21,149 bases of DNA, taken from contig DATKEC010000092.1 of assembly GCA_035544575.1 (NCBI GenBank), forward strand, positions 1-21,149, in the 5' to 3' direction. Positions 1 to 6,752 of the stretch are shown piece after piece; position 1 is the first letter of the stretch, and the number at the start of each line of letters is the position of its first letter. The translations under genes were made by a program, and so were the position numbers. This DNA is from DATHWB01 sp035544575. GTDB lineage: Bacteria; Actinomycetota; Acidimicrobiia; Spongiisociales; ZC4RG35. The notes under the pieces are model-generated. The model had not been told where the DNA came from and made no database searches. It saw only the letters and a list, made by a program, of their open reading frames with translations.

Positions 1-482
1 TCGGCATCCCCCATCCTCGGGTCGCGCTCCTCAACATCGGCGAGGAGCGAGGCAAGGGCCGCCCACTCGAGAAGGCGGCTTATGAACTGTTGTCCCGGGC
101 CAACGTCGAGTTCGTCGGGAACCTGGAGGGACGCGACATCGCCTGGAACAAGACGGATGTGATCGTGACGGACGGATTCACCGGCAATGTGGTCCTCAAG
201 ACGATCGAAGGCGCGGGCGGCCTCGTGATGTCGTTGCTCGACGAGGCGCTGGAGGCTGCCTCCGCCGCCACCAGAGAGGAAGTCATGGCCTTGATCACAC
301 CGATCGTCCGCCGCATGGACTACGAGGAGACGGGCGGCGCTTTTCTCCTCGGAGTCGATGGTGTGGTCGTCATCGCCCACGGATCATCGGGTCGCCGCGC
401 GATCGCGAATGCGCTCGTCCTGGCGTTCGAGGGTGCGGAAGGTGGCCTCGTGTCCCGCATCGCATCCAAGGTCACAGTCTGA
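1..482 (+). CDS. plsX: Phosphate acyltransferase PlsX, C-terminal part (5' end outside window)
   Basis: PlsX converts acyl-ACP and phosphate to acyl-phosphate, which PlsY then uses to acylate glycerol-3-phosphate in phospholipid synthesis; it is a peripheral membrane enzyme. The open frame runs from base 3 with no start, so about 159 C-terminal residues of a roughly 330-residue enzyme are present. The family blocks PRVALLNIGEE, the following FVGNLEGRDI and the C-terminal GGAFLLGVDGVVVIAHGSS are all visible. A TTG codon at 90 is in frame but lies inside conserved sequence and is not the start. The TGA stop is at 480-482, and rnc starts 4 bp later, so the two genes are probably co-transcribed and translationally coupled. 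The visible part is intact. Confidence 0.96.
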   Translation, partial: GIPHPRVALLNIGEERGKGRPLEKAAYELLSRANVEFVGNLEGRDIAWNKTDVIVTDGFTGNVVLKTIEGAGGLVMSLLDEALEAASAATREEVMALITPIVRRMDYEETGGAFLLGVDGVVVIAHGSSGRRAIANALVLAFEGAEGGLVSRIASKVTV

Positions 483-486
483 CGAC

Positions 487-1161
487 ATGACGGTTTCGCT
501 CCAGGCCGCCCTCGGACACTCGTTTGCCGATCCCTCGCTGTTGGACGCCGCGCTCATCCACCGGTCGTATACGGCCGAGCACGCCGATGCGGCAGACAAC
601 GAGCGCCACGAGTTCCTGGGCGACGCCGTCCTCCAACTCGTCGTCACCGACTTTCTGTTCGAGCACTACCCCGAGATGCGCGAGGGCGAGATGGCCAAAG
701 TTCGGGCGGCGTGCGTCAACCGGACCGAACTCGCCGACGTTGCCCGCAAGATCGGGTTGGGTGAACACATCTCCCTCGGAGTCGGCGAACTGGCCTCGGG
801 TGGACGGACCAAGGACTCGATCCTCGCCGACTCGATGGAGGCAGTTCTGTGTGCCGTGTATCTCGATGCGGGTCTGGATGCTGCCCGCCGGGTGATCCTC
901 GATCACTGGACCGACCTCATCAGATCCAAGGCCCAGGCTCCCGGGCGCCGGGACTTCAAGACGCGCCTGCAAGAGCGGCTGGCCACGCGGGGGCTGCGGC
1001 CCGACTACGAAGTCGCCGACACGGGCCCCGATCACGCCAAGGTCTTTCGGGCAGTGGTCAGCGTCGACGGAATGGTCCTCGGTTCCGGAACCGGAAAGTC
1101 GAAGAAGGAAGCCCAGCAGGAGGCAGCCCGACAGGCGATGGGCGACGATCCCGACGGGTGA
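487..1161 (+). CDS. rnc: Ribonuclease III
   Basis: Endonuclease that cuts double-stranded RNA, processing rRNA precursors and structured mRNAs in the cytoplasm. The product is 224 residues, normal for the family. The signature NERHEFLGDAVL is at residues 38-49, with the expected metal-binding residues E42, D46, D115 and E118. A double-stranded-RNA-binding domain occupies about 154-220 (DFKTRLQE, then SKKEAQQEAARQA). The ATG at 487 was chosen because it gives the normal N-terminus and lies 4 bp after the plsX stop. The frame stays open upstream to 358, but that would overlap the plsX coding end and adds unrelated arginine- and serine-rich sequence. No clear Shine-Dalgarno is seen, so coupling to plsX is likely. 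The usual Leu of the signature (NERLEFLGD) is His41 here, next to the active site. The gene ends 8 bp before the convergent RDD gene. Confidence 0.97.
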   Translation: MTVSLQAALGHSFADPSLLDAALIHRSYTAEHADAADNERHEFLGDAVLQLVVTDFLFEHYPEMREGEMAKVRAACVNRTELADVARKIGLGEHISLGVGELASGGRTKDSILADSMEAVLCAVYLDAGLDAARRVILDHWTDLIRSKAQAPGRRDFKTRLQERLATRGLRPDYEVADTGPDHAKVFRAVVSVDGMVLGSGTGKSKKEAQQEAARQAMGDDPDG

Positions 1162-1169
1162 GGTGTCCC

Positions 1170-1907
1170 TCAGGTGCCGCGACGCATCGCTTTGGCCGCC
1201 ACCACTTGTTCGACGAGCCATTCGTCGTCGGCCTCGGGAGGTAGTCCTGGCACCCGCTCCCGAAGCCGCCCGGCGATCGTGGCGACGAGTTCCTGACGCT
1301 TGGGGGCGGTGAGGTCGTCCCGCCGGAGGAGGAAGCGCCGGGCCAACTCGAGGTCGCTGTCTCCCACGTCGGACACGTCCCACGCGACCGCCGCCGTGTC
1401 CAGCACGGGGGTGGCGGTGTCGACGCCGGTCGGTCTCTCGACGCGCACGACGATCGTCCGCGCGGCGAGATCGCCGAGCCTCTGGTTCCGCTCTGAGACG
1501 AGAATCGAGATGGCGCCGAGTACGGGGAGGGCCGGGAACAGGTCGACGAGTCGCATGAGATTGCGCACCACGGACGGTCCGAACCCGACCGGCTCGCCGT
1601 CGAGGCCGAGGACTTTGATCGAAAACAGCGCCTTGCCCGGCGTGCGCCCGTCGTTGAAGACCTCGAAGGCCACGAAATAGCCGATCATGAGGATCAGCAC
1701 CACCAACCAGCCGATCCCGATCGCAAGCAGGGGGTTCTCCAGCCAGTCCGCCAGCCCGAAGGCACCGAAGGCCGCCAGGAGAACCAGGATTCCGAGGAGA
1801 ATCCCGTCGATCACGCCCGCGGCGATCCGAGAGCCCAGCCCCGCTAGGTTGATTTCGATGGCGAGGCCCTCAGGCGTGCTGATCGAGATGCGATCGTCGA
1901 AAGTCAT
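1170..1907 (-). CDS. RDD family membrane protein with C-terminal cytosolic extension
   Basis: Integral membrane protein of 245 residues; the function of RDD proteins is mostly unknown, with transport roles proposed for some. Family signs are GSRIAAGVIDGILL at 25-38, GRTPGKALFSIKVL at 87-100, VRNLMRLVDLFP at 114-125 and NQRLGDLAARTIVV at 141-154. Hydrophobic segments lie at about 30-52 and 58-82, with a third hydrophobic stretch near 124-138. Residues 160-245 form a polar, probably cytosolic tail (SDLELARRFLLRRDDL) that ordinary RDD proteins lack. The ATG at 1905-1907 lies 6 bp from the divergent GTG of the SpoIIM-type gene. A TANNNT box (TAGCTT) 9 nt upstream suggests a nearly leaderless mRNA. 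Position next to SpoIIM, DUF58 and MoxR genes suggests it belongs to that cluster. Confidence 0.9.
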   Translation of the reverse strand: MTFDDRISISTPEGLAIEINLAGLGSRIAAGVIDGILLGILVLLAAFGAFGLADWLENPLLAIGIGWLVVLILMIGYFVAFEVFNDGRTPGKALFSIKVLGLDGEPVGFGPSVVRNLMRLVDLFPALPVLGAISILVSERNQRLGDLAARTIVVRVERPTGVDTATPVLDTAAVAWDVSDVGDSDLELARRFLLRRDDLTAPKRQELVATIAGRLRERVPGLPPEADDEWLVEQVVAAKAMRRGT

Positions 1908-1913
1908 CGGCCT

Positions 1914-2882
1914 GTGAAGCTACCGGAGTTCATCGCTGCGGGGGAGGATCGTTGGTCGGTCCTCGGCGACCTGCTCGAACGTCGGCGCTCGCTCCAGTCC
2001 CACGAAATACTCCGCATGGCCGAGTTGTACCGCGAAGCCGTCGCCGACCTGGCAGTCGCCCGTCGGCGGTTCCGAAACGACCTGGTCACCGCTCAACTCG
2101 AACGTCTCGTCGCCGACGGTCGGTCTGCGGTGTACGCGGGAACCGGCCGACGACAGGGCGTCGTCGGGTTCTTCGCAGACACCTACTGGGGTCTGATCGT
2201 CGAACGCCGCCGGCCGTTGGGGCTGGCCGCGTTGCTGCTGGTGGTTCCGGGGATCGCCGGCGCCGCCTGGGCTGTCGTCGAACCCGAAACCCTGATGGGA
2301 GTGCTCCCCCCGGAGTTCCTCTGGGTGACTGCCGCGGATTCGACCGACCAGGGTTACGGCGCGGCCGGGCTGGTCGGATTCTCGACGTACGTGCTCACCA
2401 ACAACATCCGCGTGACGCTCACCGCGTTCGCGCTTGGCATCACCTACGGCATCGGAACGGCGTGGATTCTCGTCCAGAACGGCGTGATCCTGGGAGCACT
2501 GACGGGACTGGCGATCGGGGCAGGGAACGGGAAGGTGTTCGTCGCGGCTGTCGTCGCCCATGGCATCCTCGAGCTGTCCTGCATCGTCATCGGCGGCGCG
2601 GCCGGATTGAGCCTGGGCCGTGCAATCCTGCGACCCGGACCGCGAACACGCCGGGAGTCTCTGTCCCGCGAGGCGGTGGTGGCTGTTCAACTCGCGTTGG
2701 GGACCTCGTTGTGGCTGATCCTCGCTGGCTTCGTCGAGGGGTTTGCGTCCCGGACCGGCTTGTCCTGGTTGCCGACGGCGGTGATCGGTGTCGGCCTGGG
2801 CGGCCTGTTCTGGGCACTGGTCTGGTGGCGAGGCCGGCGGGTCGCGGCTCAGACACGCGCCAGTCGCTTGGCTCTCACGTAG
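1914..2882 (+). CDS. Stage II sporulation protein M family (SpoIIM/DUF95) membrane protein
   Basis: Polytopic membrane protein of 322 residues. The family is named after Bacillus SpoIIM, an engulfment protein, but non-sporulating actinobacteria carry homologues beside MoxR/DUF58 genes, so sporulation should not be inferred. A basic cytosolic N-terminal region (about 1-95) precedes hydrophobic segments at about 102-122, 160-186, 187-203, 210-225, 246-265 and 278-304. The motif containing NNIRVTLTAFALGITYGIGT (163-182) and HGILELSCIVIGGAAGL (206-222) are typical of the family. The start is the GTG at 1914: it gives the usual short N-terminus, and upstream sequence would run into the divergent RDD gene. 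No Shine-Dalgarno is visible. Its last 34 bp overlap the convergent DUF58 gene. Confidence 0.9.
   Translation: MKLPEFIAAGEDRWSVLGDLLERRRSLQSHEILRMAELYREAVADLAVARRRFRNDLVTAQLERLVADGRSAVYAGTGRRQGVVGFFADTYWGLIVERRRPLGLAALLLVVPGIAGAAWAVVEPETLMGVLPPEFLWVTAADSTDQGYGAAGLVGFSTYVLTNNIRVTLTAFALGITYGIGTAWILVQNGVILGALTGLAIGAGNGKVFVAAVVAHGILELSCIVIGGAAGLSLGRAILRPGPRTRRESLSREAVVAVQLALGTSLWLILAGFVEGFASRTGLSWLPTAVIGVGLGGLFWALVWWRGRRVAAQTRASRLALT
1917..1922 (-). promoter_or_regulatory. Candidate -10 box of the RDD gene
   Basis: TAGCTT on the minus strand ends 9 nt before the ATG at 1907 and fits the actinobacterial TANNNT pattern. It lies inside the first codons of the divergent SpoIIM gene, because only 6 bp separate the two start codons. 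A transcript from it would be leaderless or nearly so, which suits the missing Shine-Dalgarno. No -35 match was found. Confidence 0.35.
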
Positions 2883-4105
2883 GAGCCGACACACCGCCGG
2901 GAGAGCGTTTCGACATCGGCGTCGATGACCCCGGCCCCACGCTCGGTCAACTGCGCGGTGACCTCCATTCGGCGCAGGGCCACGTCCGCCGCCACAACCG
3001 TGCGAGCCAGTTCGAGTTCGTCGGCGGACTCCGTGCCGAGCGCATGTGCCACCGCCGGATCGCGGACCGTCGCCACCGCCACGGTGTGATGACGTGTCAG
3101 GGCGGGAATCGATGCAACGAGCGTCCGTGCCGCGGCAGGGTCGAGGAGGTCGGTGAGCACCAGGATGAAAGCCCGTTTGCGACTCGCCACCGCTCCGATT
3201 GCAGCCTGGTAGTCGCTGTCCGTTCCGATCGGCTCCAGATCGTGGATGGCAGCCACGACTGGCGCCGAGCCATCCCGACGGGGAGCCACCGACGCCAGCA
3301 GGCGATCAGCGAACGCCACGACTCCGATGCGATCGCCGAGTTCGTCGGCGACGGCGGCGATGGCGGCGACGGCGTCGACGGCGGCGTCGAGGCGGGTGAG
3401 CCGGGCGCCGTCTCCTCGTGTGAGGGGACTCGCCATGAGGCGTCCGCAGTCGAGGAGGCAGAGTACGTCGCGATCCTGTTCGATCCGGTATGTGTTCGAC
3501 ATCGGTTGACCTGTGCGGGCGGTTGCCCTCCAATTCACCTGGCGGATGTCGTCATCGGGCTGGTATTCCCTTATTGCTTCCAGTTCGGTACCGAGCCCCA
3601 ATGGCCCCCGAGCCCGGCGGCCCTCCTCCCTGAACAGCCCGAGCCTCACTTCGGTCGCCAGTCGCGATGCGGCTGGCATGTCGGGATAGACGGTGATGTC
3701 ATGGTGGCCTCCCGCCAGGTGGTACCACCCGCCGAGTCCCAACGGGCCGGTACGGAGTGTCGCAACGGGAGCCAGGCGGTGCTCGCCGCGGCGGAGAGCG
3801 AGGATCGTCGCGTCGAGCCGACCAGTCGCCTCCGCCGGTTCGACTCTCAGATCCGGCGAAGCCACAGACTGGCGGAGACGTGTGTTCGGCAGGGCCGTCG
3901 AAGCGCTGAGTCGGCCAGGTACACCCCTGCTGAGGATCGGCGGTGCGGTGCGAGCCGTTTCGGGCACCGCGCGCACCGCCCACGCGTCGCCAGCCGCGAC
4001 GGCCGCTGTCACGACGAAGACCACTGCGCCCACCAGCGTCGGAACGAGCAACGTTCCCACCGCGATGGCCCCGAGGAGCCAGATCGTTCTGGCGGTGAAC
4101 GTCAT
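2849..4105 (-). CDS. DUF58 (VWA-like) membrane-anchored protein, MoxR partner
   Basis: Protein of 418 residues; DUF58 proteins are encoded next to MoxR ATPases and are regarded as their partners or substrates. Two hydrophobic segments at the N-terminus (about 8-22 and 24-38) anchor it. The DUF58 core motif at 173-200 reads ELEAIREYQPDDDIRQVNW followed by RATARTG. A VWA-like fold then follows, with strand VLCLLDCGRLM (214-224) at the metal-site position. There the classical DxSxS is replaced by DCGRL, so the metal site may be degenerate. The ATG at 4103-4105 overlaps the MoxR stop by one base (TGATG), implying translational coupling. The open frame continues upstream antisense-like through moxR, but that part is out-of-frame shadow. 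The 3' end overlaps the convergent SpoIIM gene by 34 bp. Confidence 0.92.
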   Translation of the reverse strand: MTFTARTIWLLGAIAVGTLLVPTLVGAVVFVVTAAVAAGDAWAVRAVPETARTAPPILSRGVPGRLSASTALPNTRLRQSVASPDLRVEPAEATGRLDATILALRRGEHRLAPVATLRTGPLGLGGWYHLAGGHHDITVYPDMPAASRLATEVRLGLFREEGRRARGPLGLGTELEAIREYQPDDDIRQVNWRATARTGQPMSNTYRIEQDRDVLCLLDCGRLMASPLTRGDGARLTRLDAAVDAVAAIAAVADELGDRIGVVAFADRLLASVAPRRDGSAPVVAAIHDLEPIGTDSDYQAAIGAVASRKRAFILVLTDLLDPAAARTLVASIPALTRHHTVAVATVRDPAVAHALGTESADELELARTVVAADVALRRMEVTAQLTERGAGVIDADVETLSRRCVGSYVRAKRLARV

Positions 4106-5043
4106 CAGCGCGGAACCGGGACAGCCGCCAGTGCCGCCGCGATCGCGTCCTCCGGCCGGTACCGCTCGATTTCGGCCTCGGGCCGGATGAGGATTCGGTG
4201 GCGCAGCACGGGCTCGATCGTCCGCACGACGTCGTCCGGTGTCACGAAGTCCCGGCCCGCCAGAGCGGCGATGGCCTTGGAGGCAGCAGTGAGGTGCACG
4301 CCCGCTCGCGGGCTGGCCCCCAATTCGACCGAGGGCAGCTCGCGGGTGGCGCGGATCACATCGGAGATGTAGGACACCACGTCGTCGGTGATCGTGACCG
4401 CCGTGGCGGTGCGTCGCATTTCCGCCACTTCGTCGGGACCGATCACACGTTGGACATCGCCAAAGGTCGCCGGGGCCAGGCCATCGCGTGCAAGACCCAA
4501 CATGCGCCGCTCGTCGTCCGAGGACGGGTAGCCGACCTCGACCTTCATGAGAAAGCGGTCGAGCTGGGCTTCCGGCAGCGGGTAGGTCCCTTCGTACTCG
4601 ATCGGGTTTTGCGTGGCGATCACCACGAAGGGTTCGGGGAGGGGATGCGTCGTCCCGTCCACGGTGACCTGGGACTCTGCCATCGCCTCGAGCAGAGCGG
4701 CTTGTGTCTTCGGTGGGGTGCGATTGATCTCGTCGGCGAGCAGCACGTTGGTGAACACTGGACCAGGACGGAACGTGAGGTCCCCGGCTCGGAGGGTCAC
4801 GGTCCCGGTGAGGTCCGACGGCAGCATGTCGGGCGTGAATTGGGCGCGATCGAATGCCAGGCCCACGGTGACGGCGAAGGCACGTGCGAGCAGGGTCTTG
4901 GCGGTTCCGGGGACTCCTTCGAGCAGGACATGTCCGCCCACGATCACGGCCGTCAGAAGCGCGTCGACCGTTGCCGACTGGCCGATCACGACCTTGCTGA
5001 TTTCGTCTTGGATCTGGGCGCGCGTCCCGCGTAGGTCGGTCAT
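4105..5043 (-). CDS. MoxR family AAA+ ATPase
   Basis: AAA+ ATPase of 312 residues; family members act as chaperones for complex assembly or metal insertion, usually with a VWA-domain partner. Seen: Walker A GVPGTAKT (43-50) with the alanine typical of MoxR, Walker B LLADEINR (101-108), sensor 1 ATQNP (143-147), LDRFLMK (161-167) and the sensor-2 region GASPRAG (242-248). There is no signal peptide or membrane segment, so it is cytosolic, presumably working on membrane partners encoded beside it. The ATG at 5041-5043 shares ATGA with the stop of the upstream DUF4350 gene and gives the normal N-terminus. A longer open frame to 5412 is rejected because it runs through the DUF4350 coding sequence. 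Mycobacterial moxR2 is the likely counterpart by gene order. Confidence 0.95.
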   Translation of the reverse strand: MTDLRGTRAQIQDEISKVVIGQSATVDALLTAVIVGGHVLLEGVPGTAKTLLARAFAVTVGLAFDRAQFTPDMLPSDLTGTVTLRAGDLTFRPGPVFTNVLLADEINRTPPKTQAALLEAMAESQVTVDGTTHPLPEPFVVIATQNPIEYEGTYPLPEAQLDRFLMKVEVGYPSSDDERRMLGLARDGLAPATFGDVQRVIGPDEVAEMRRTATAVTITDDVVSYISDVIRATRELPSVELGASPRAGVHLTAASKAIAALAGRDFVTPDDVVRTIEPVLRHRILIRPEAEIERYRPEDAIAAALAAVPVPR

Positions 5044-6164
5044 GAATGTGTTCCTCTTCTCGTGAACAGTGTGGCGAGGGTGCGGTCGAGGGCATGTAGC
5101 TGTTCGGTGGCGCTGGCGGATTCGATGCCGATGAGGATGTCCGCCGGCACCCCTCGAGCGCGGGCAGCGGCTCGAAGATCGCCGGTCGTGGCATCGGCGG
5201 CCAGACCGAGTTCGCGCTGCAACGCCTTGCGGAGAGGAACCACCGGCAACGAACCGCCCGCCCGCCGCATCGACCGAGCGACCGAGTCGATGAAGGTCGA
5301 CCGCTCGGGAACGAGTTCGCGGCCCTGGGGTTCGATCGTCCCGAACCGGCGCCCGTAGGAGACGAGAGCGAGTGCGAGAACGAAGACGCCGAGCACTCCG
5401 GCTCCAAACCAATTTCCGGGAGCGGCGGAGATCAGTCCCGTGGCGGGTGTGTCGTCGTATCCGTGGCGGTACTCGTCGAAGCCGATCCGGCCGGTGAGGA
5501 GGTCGCCGAACAAGTCGATGTTGTCGGCGTTTCCCACGGTGGTGTTGTGCGCCAACGAGGAGTCGGCGATGAACATGATCTCACCTTCCCCGCGCGTGAA
5601 ACGGACGACGAGGTCGGCGGTCGGTGATCCGGCGAGGGAAGCGCCACCGTGGTCGCGTGCGAAGGAACCGAAGCGGGATGCGTCGAGGGTCGATGTGTGT
5701 TCCAGCGGCACCGAAACGGCAACCACGCCGACAGGTGTCCCCGACCAGGCCAGGTCGATGTCGAAGGCATCGACGAGCGCGCGAGGAGGCACACCGAGCA
5801 CGAGGATCCGCCCGCCCGCCTCGACGAAGCCGGCGAGCGCCGACATCTCGATTTCGGCGTACTGCGCGAACTCGACGTCTGAGACCAGATACGCGTCGAG
5901 GGACTCCATCGCGGCAGGAGAGAGCGGCTGTTGGATCCGCGACGGATGGCGTCCGGCGCGTTCGAGCGTGTCGTGGAGGGCGGCGAGTCCGGTGGCTGTG
6001 GTCACGAAACTCGATCCGGTCGCTCCGTCGACGACCGTCGATCTGTCGAGCATGGCGAATGCCACGGCGAGAAGCACCAGGACGAAGAGGACGGCGACTC
6101 CCCAGATGGCCCGCTGGCGGATCTGGCGACCCTGGCCGGTGAGCGTGGTGGACCGGGGGATCAC
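5040..6164 (-). CDS. DUF4350 domain membrane protein
   Basis: Protein of 374 residues of unknown function. A membrane segment at about 19-39 precedes an extracytoplasmic-type domain (40-250), then a second membrane segment at about 253-270 and a basic cytosolic tail (271-374). The DUF4350-type core has ALAGFVEAGGRILVLG (109-124), resembling the GATase-like fold of the family, GNADNIDLFGDLL (211-223) and FDEYRHGY (229-236). The GTG start at 6162-6164 overlaps the stop of the upstream DUF4129 gene (GTGA), and the end overlaps moxR (ATGA). The assignment rests on these motifs and on the invariable position next to moxR in actinobacterial clusters. No enzymatic function is claimed. Confidence 0.82.
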   Translation of the reverse strand: MIPRSTTLTGQGRQIRQRAIWGVAVLFVLVLLAVAFAMLDRSTVVDGATGSSFVTTATGLAALHDTLERAGRHPSRIQQPLSPAAMESLDAYLVSDVEFAQYAEIEMSALAGFVEAGGRILVLGVPPRALVDAFDIDLAWSGTPVGVVAVSVPLEHTSTLDASRFGSFARDHGGASLAGSPTADLVVRFTRGEGEIMFIADSSLAHNTTVGNADNIDLFGDLLTGRIGFDEYRHGYDDTPATGLISAAPGNWFGAGVLGVFVLALALVSYGRRFGTIEPQGRELVPERSTFIDSVARSMRRAGGSLPVVPLRKALQRELGLAADATTGDLRAAARARGVPADILIGIESASATEQLHALDRTLATLFTRRGTHS

Positions 6165-6745
6165 GCCGGCTCGCGCATCCCGGCCCAGCGCTCCCTGGAC
6201 CAGGCATCGTCTTCCGCTCCGACCATCGCCGCGCCGTATGCCACCGCGTCGAACTGCTGGGAGAGGCCGTCGAAGCCCTCATCGTTCACCTGGGCTGCAA
6301 TCCCCGATGTCGTCAACCCTGGTTCATATCGGATCCGTCCCCGCCGGCCCAGGTCCAGTACGCCGCCGATGTATCGGAGCCGAATGGCCCGCGCGTGATC
6401 ACCCGACCGCGATGCGTCCTCGGAATCCATCAGAAACGACTCGGGATCCACTCCGCTCTCGAGGAGTCGTTCGAGGATGAGCCGTTCTTCGAGCACCGCC
6501 GCCCGTCGACCCGCCAGACGCACGGCGACGAAGAGGGTGACGGCGCCTACGAGACCCAGAGCGAGGAATGCCGCGACGATCGGACCTCCCACGGCGTCGA
6601 TGACCCACGCGAAGAGTCGGGCCAGCTCTGCGAGGCCCCGTTGGAGGAGCCGGTCCCACCAGCTCTCCTGTGGAACCGCGAACCGTGGCTCGGCCAGGAC
6701 CCGCTCGAGGGTCACGGTCAGGTCGTACCGCAGTGTCTTGGCCAC
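6161..6745 (-). CDS. DUF4129 domain membrane protein
   Basis: Protein of 194 residues with one membrane segment at about 53-76 and a cytosolic C-terminal DUF4129-like domain. Residues 108-185 show the family pattern: SEDASRSGDHARAIRLRYI, then a basic turn RRGRIRYEPGLT, then FDAVAYG. Elsewhere DUF4129 is often fused to transglutaminase-like proteins in MoxR/DUF58 clusters; here it is a stand-alone protein. The GTG start at 6743-6745 lies 7 bp after the stop of the upstream membrane protein gene and has no clear Shine-Dalgarno. Its stop overlaps the start of the DUF4350 gene by 4 bp. Function is unknown; co-translation suggests it belongs to the same complex as MoxR and DUF58. Confidence 0.8.
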   Translation of the reverse strand: MAKTLRYDLTVTLERVLAEPRFAVPQESWWDRLLQRGLAELARLFAWVIDAVGGPIVAAFLALGLVGAVTLFVAVRLAGRRAAVLEERLILERLLESGVDPESFLMDSEDASRSGDHARAIRLRYIGGVLDLGRRGRIRYEPGLTTSGIAAQVNDEGFDGLSQQFDAVAYGAAMVGAEDDAWSRERWAGMREPA

Positions 6746-6752
6746 TCAAGAG

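Noticed and set aside
1159..1172. Small hairpin TGAGG-TGTC-CCTCA spanning the rnc and RDD stops
   Set aside because: Only five pairs and no T-run; too weak to call a bidirectional terminator.
3340..3400. GGCGAC/GGCGTC-rich microsatellite-like stretch
   Set aside because: On the minus strand it encodes an alanine/valine/aspartate helix of the DUF58 protein (AAVDAVAAIAAVADELG), so codon bias explains it.
1952..4372. 806-codon plus-strand open frame
   Set aside because: It overlaps the SpoIIM gene in another frame and runs antisense to DUF58; the arginine- and proline-rich composition is typical of GC-rich shadow frames.
4106..5407. Upstream extension of the DUF58 frame
   Set aside because: This part is an alternative frame over moxR, which has all MoxR motifs. 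The DUF58 protein starts at 4105 with a hydrophobic anchor and a coupled ATG.
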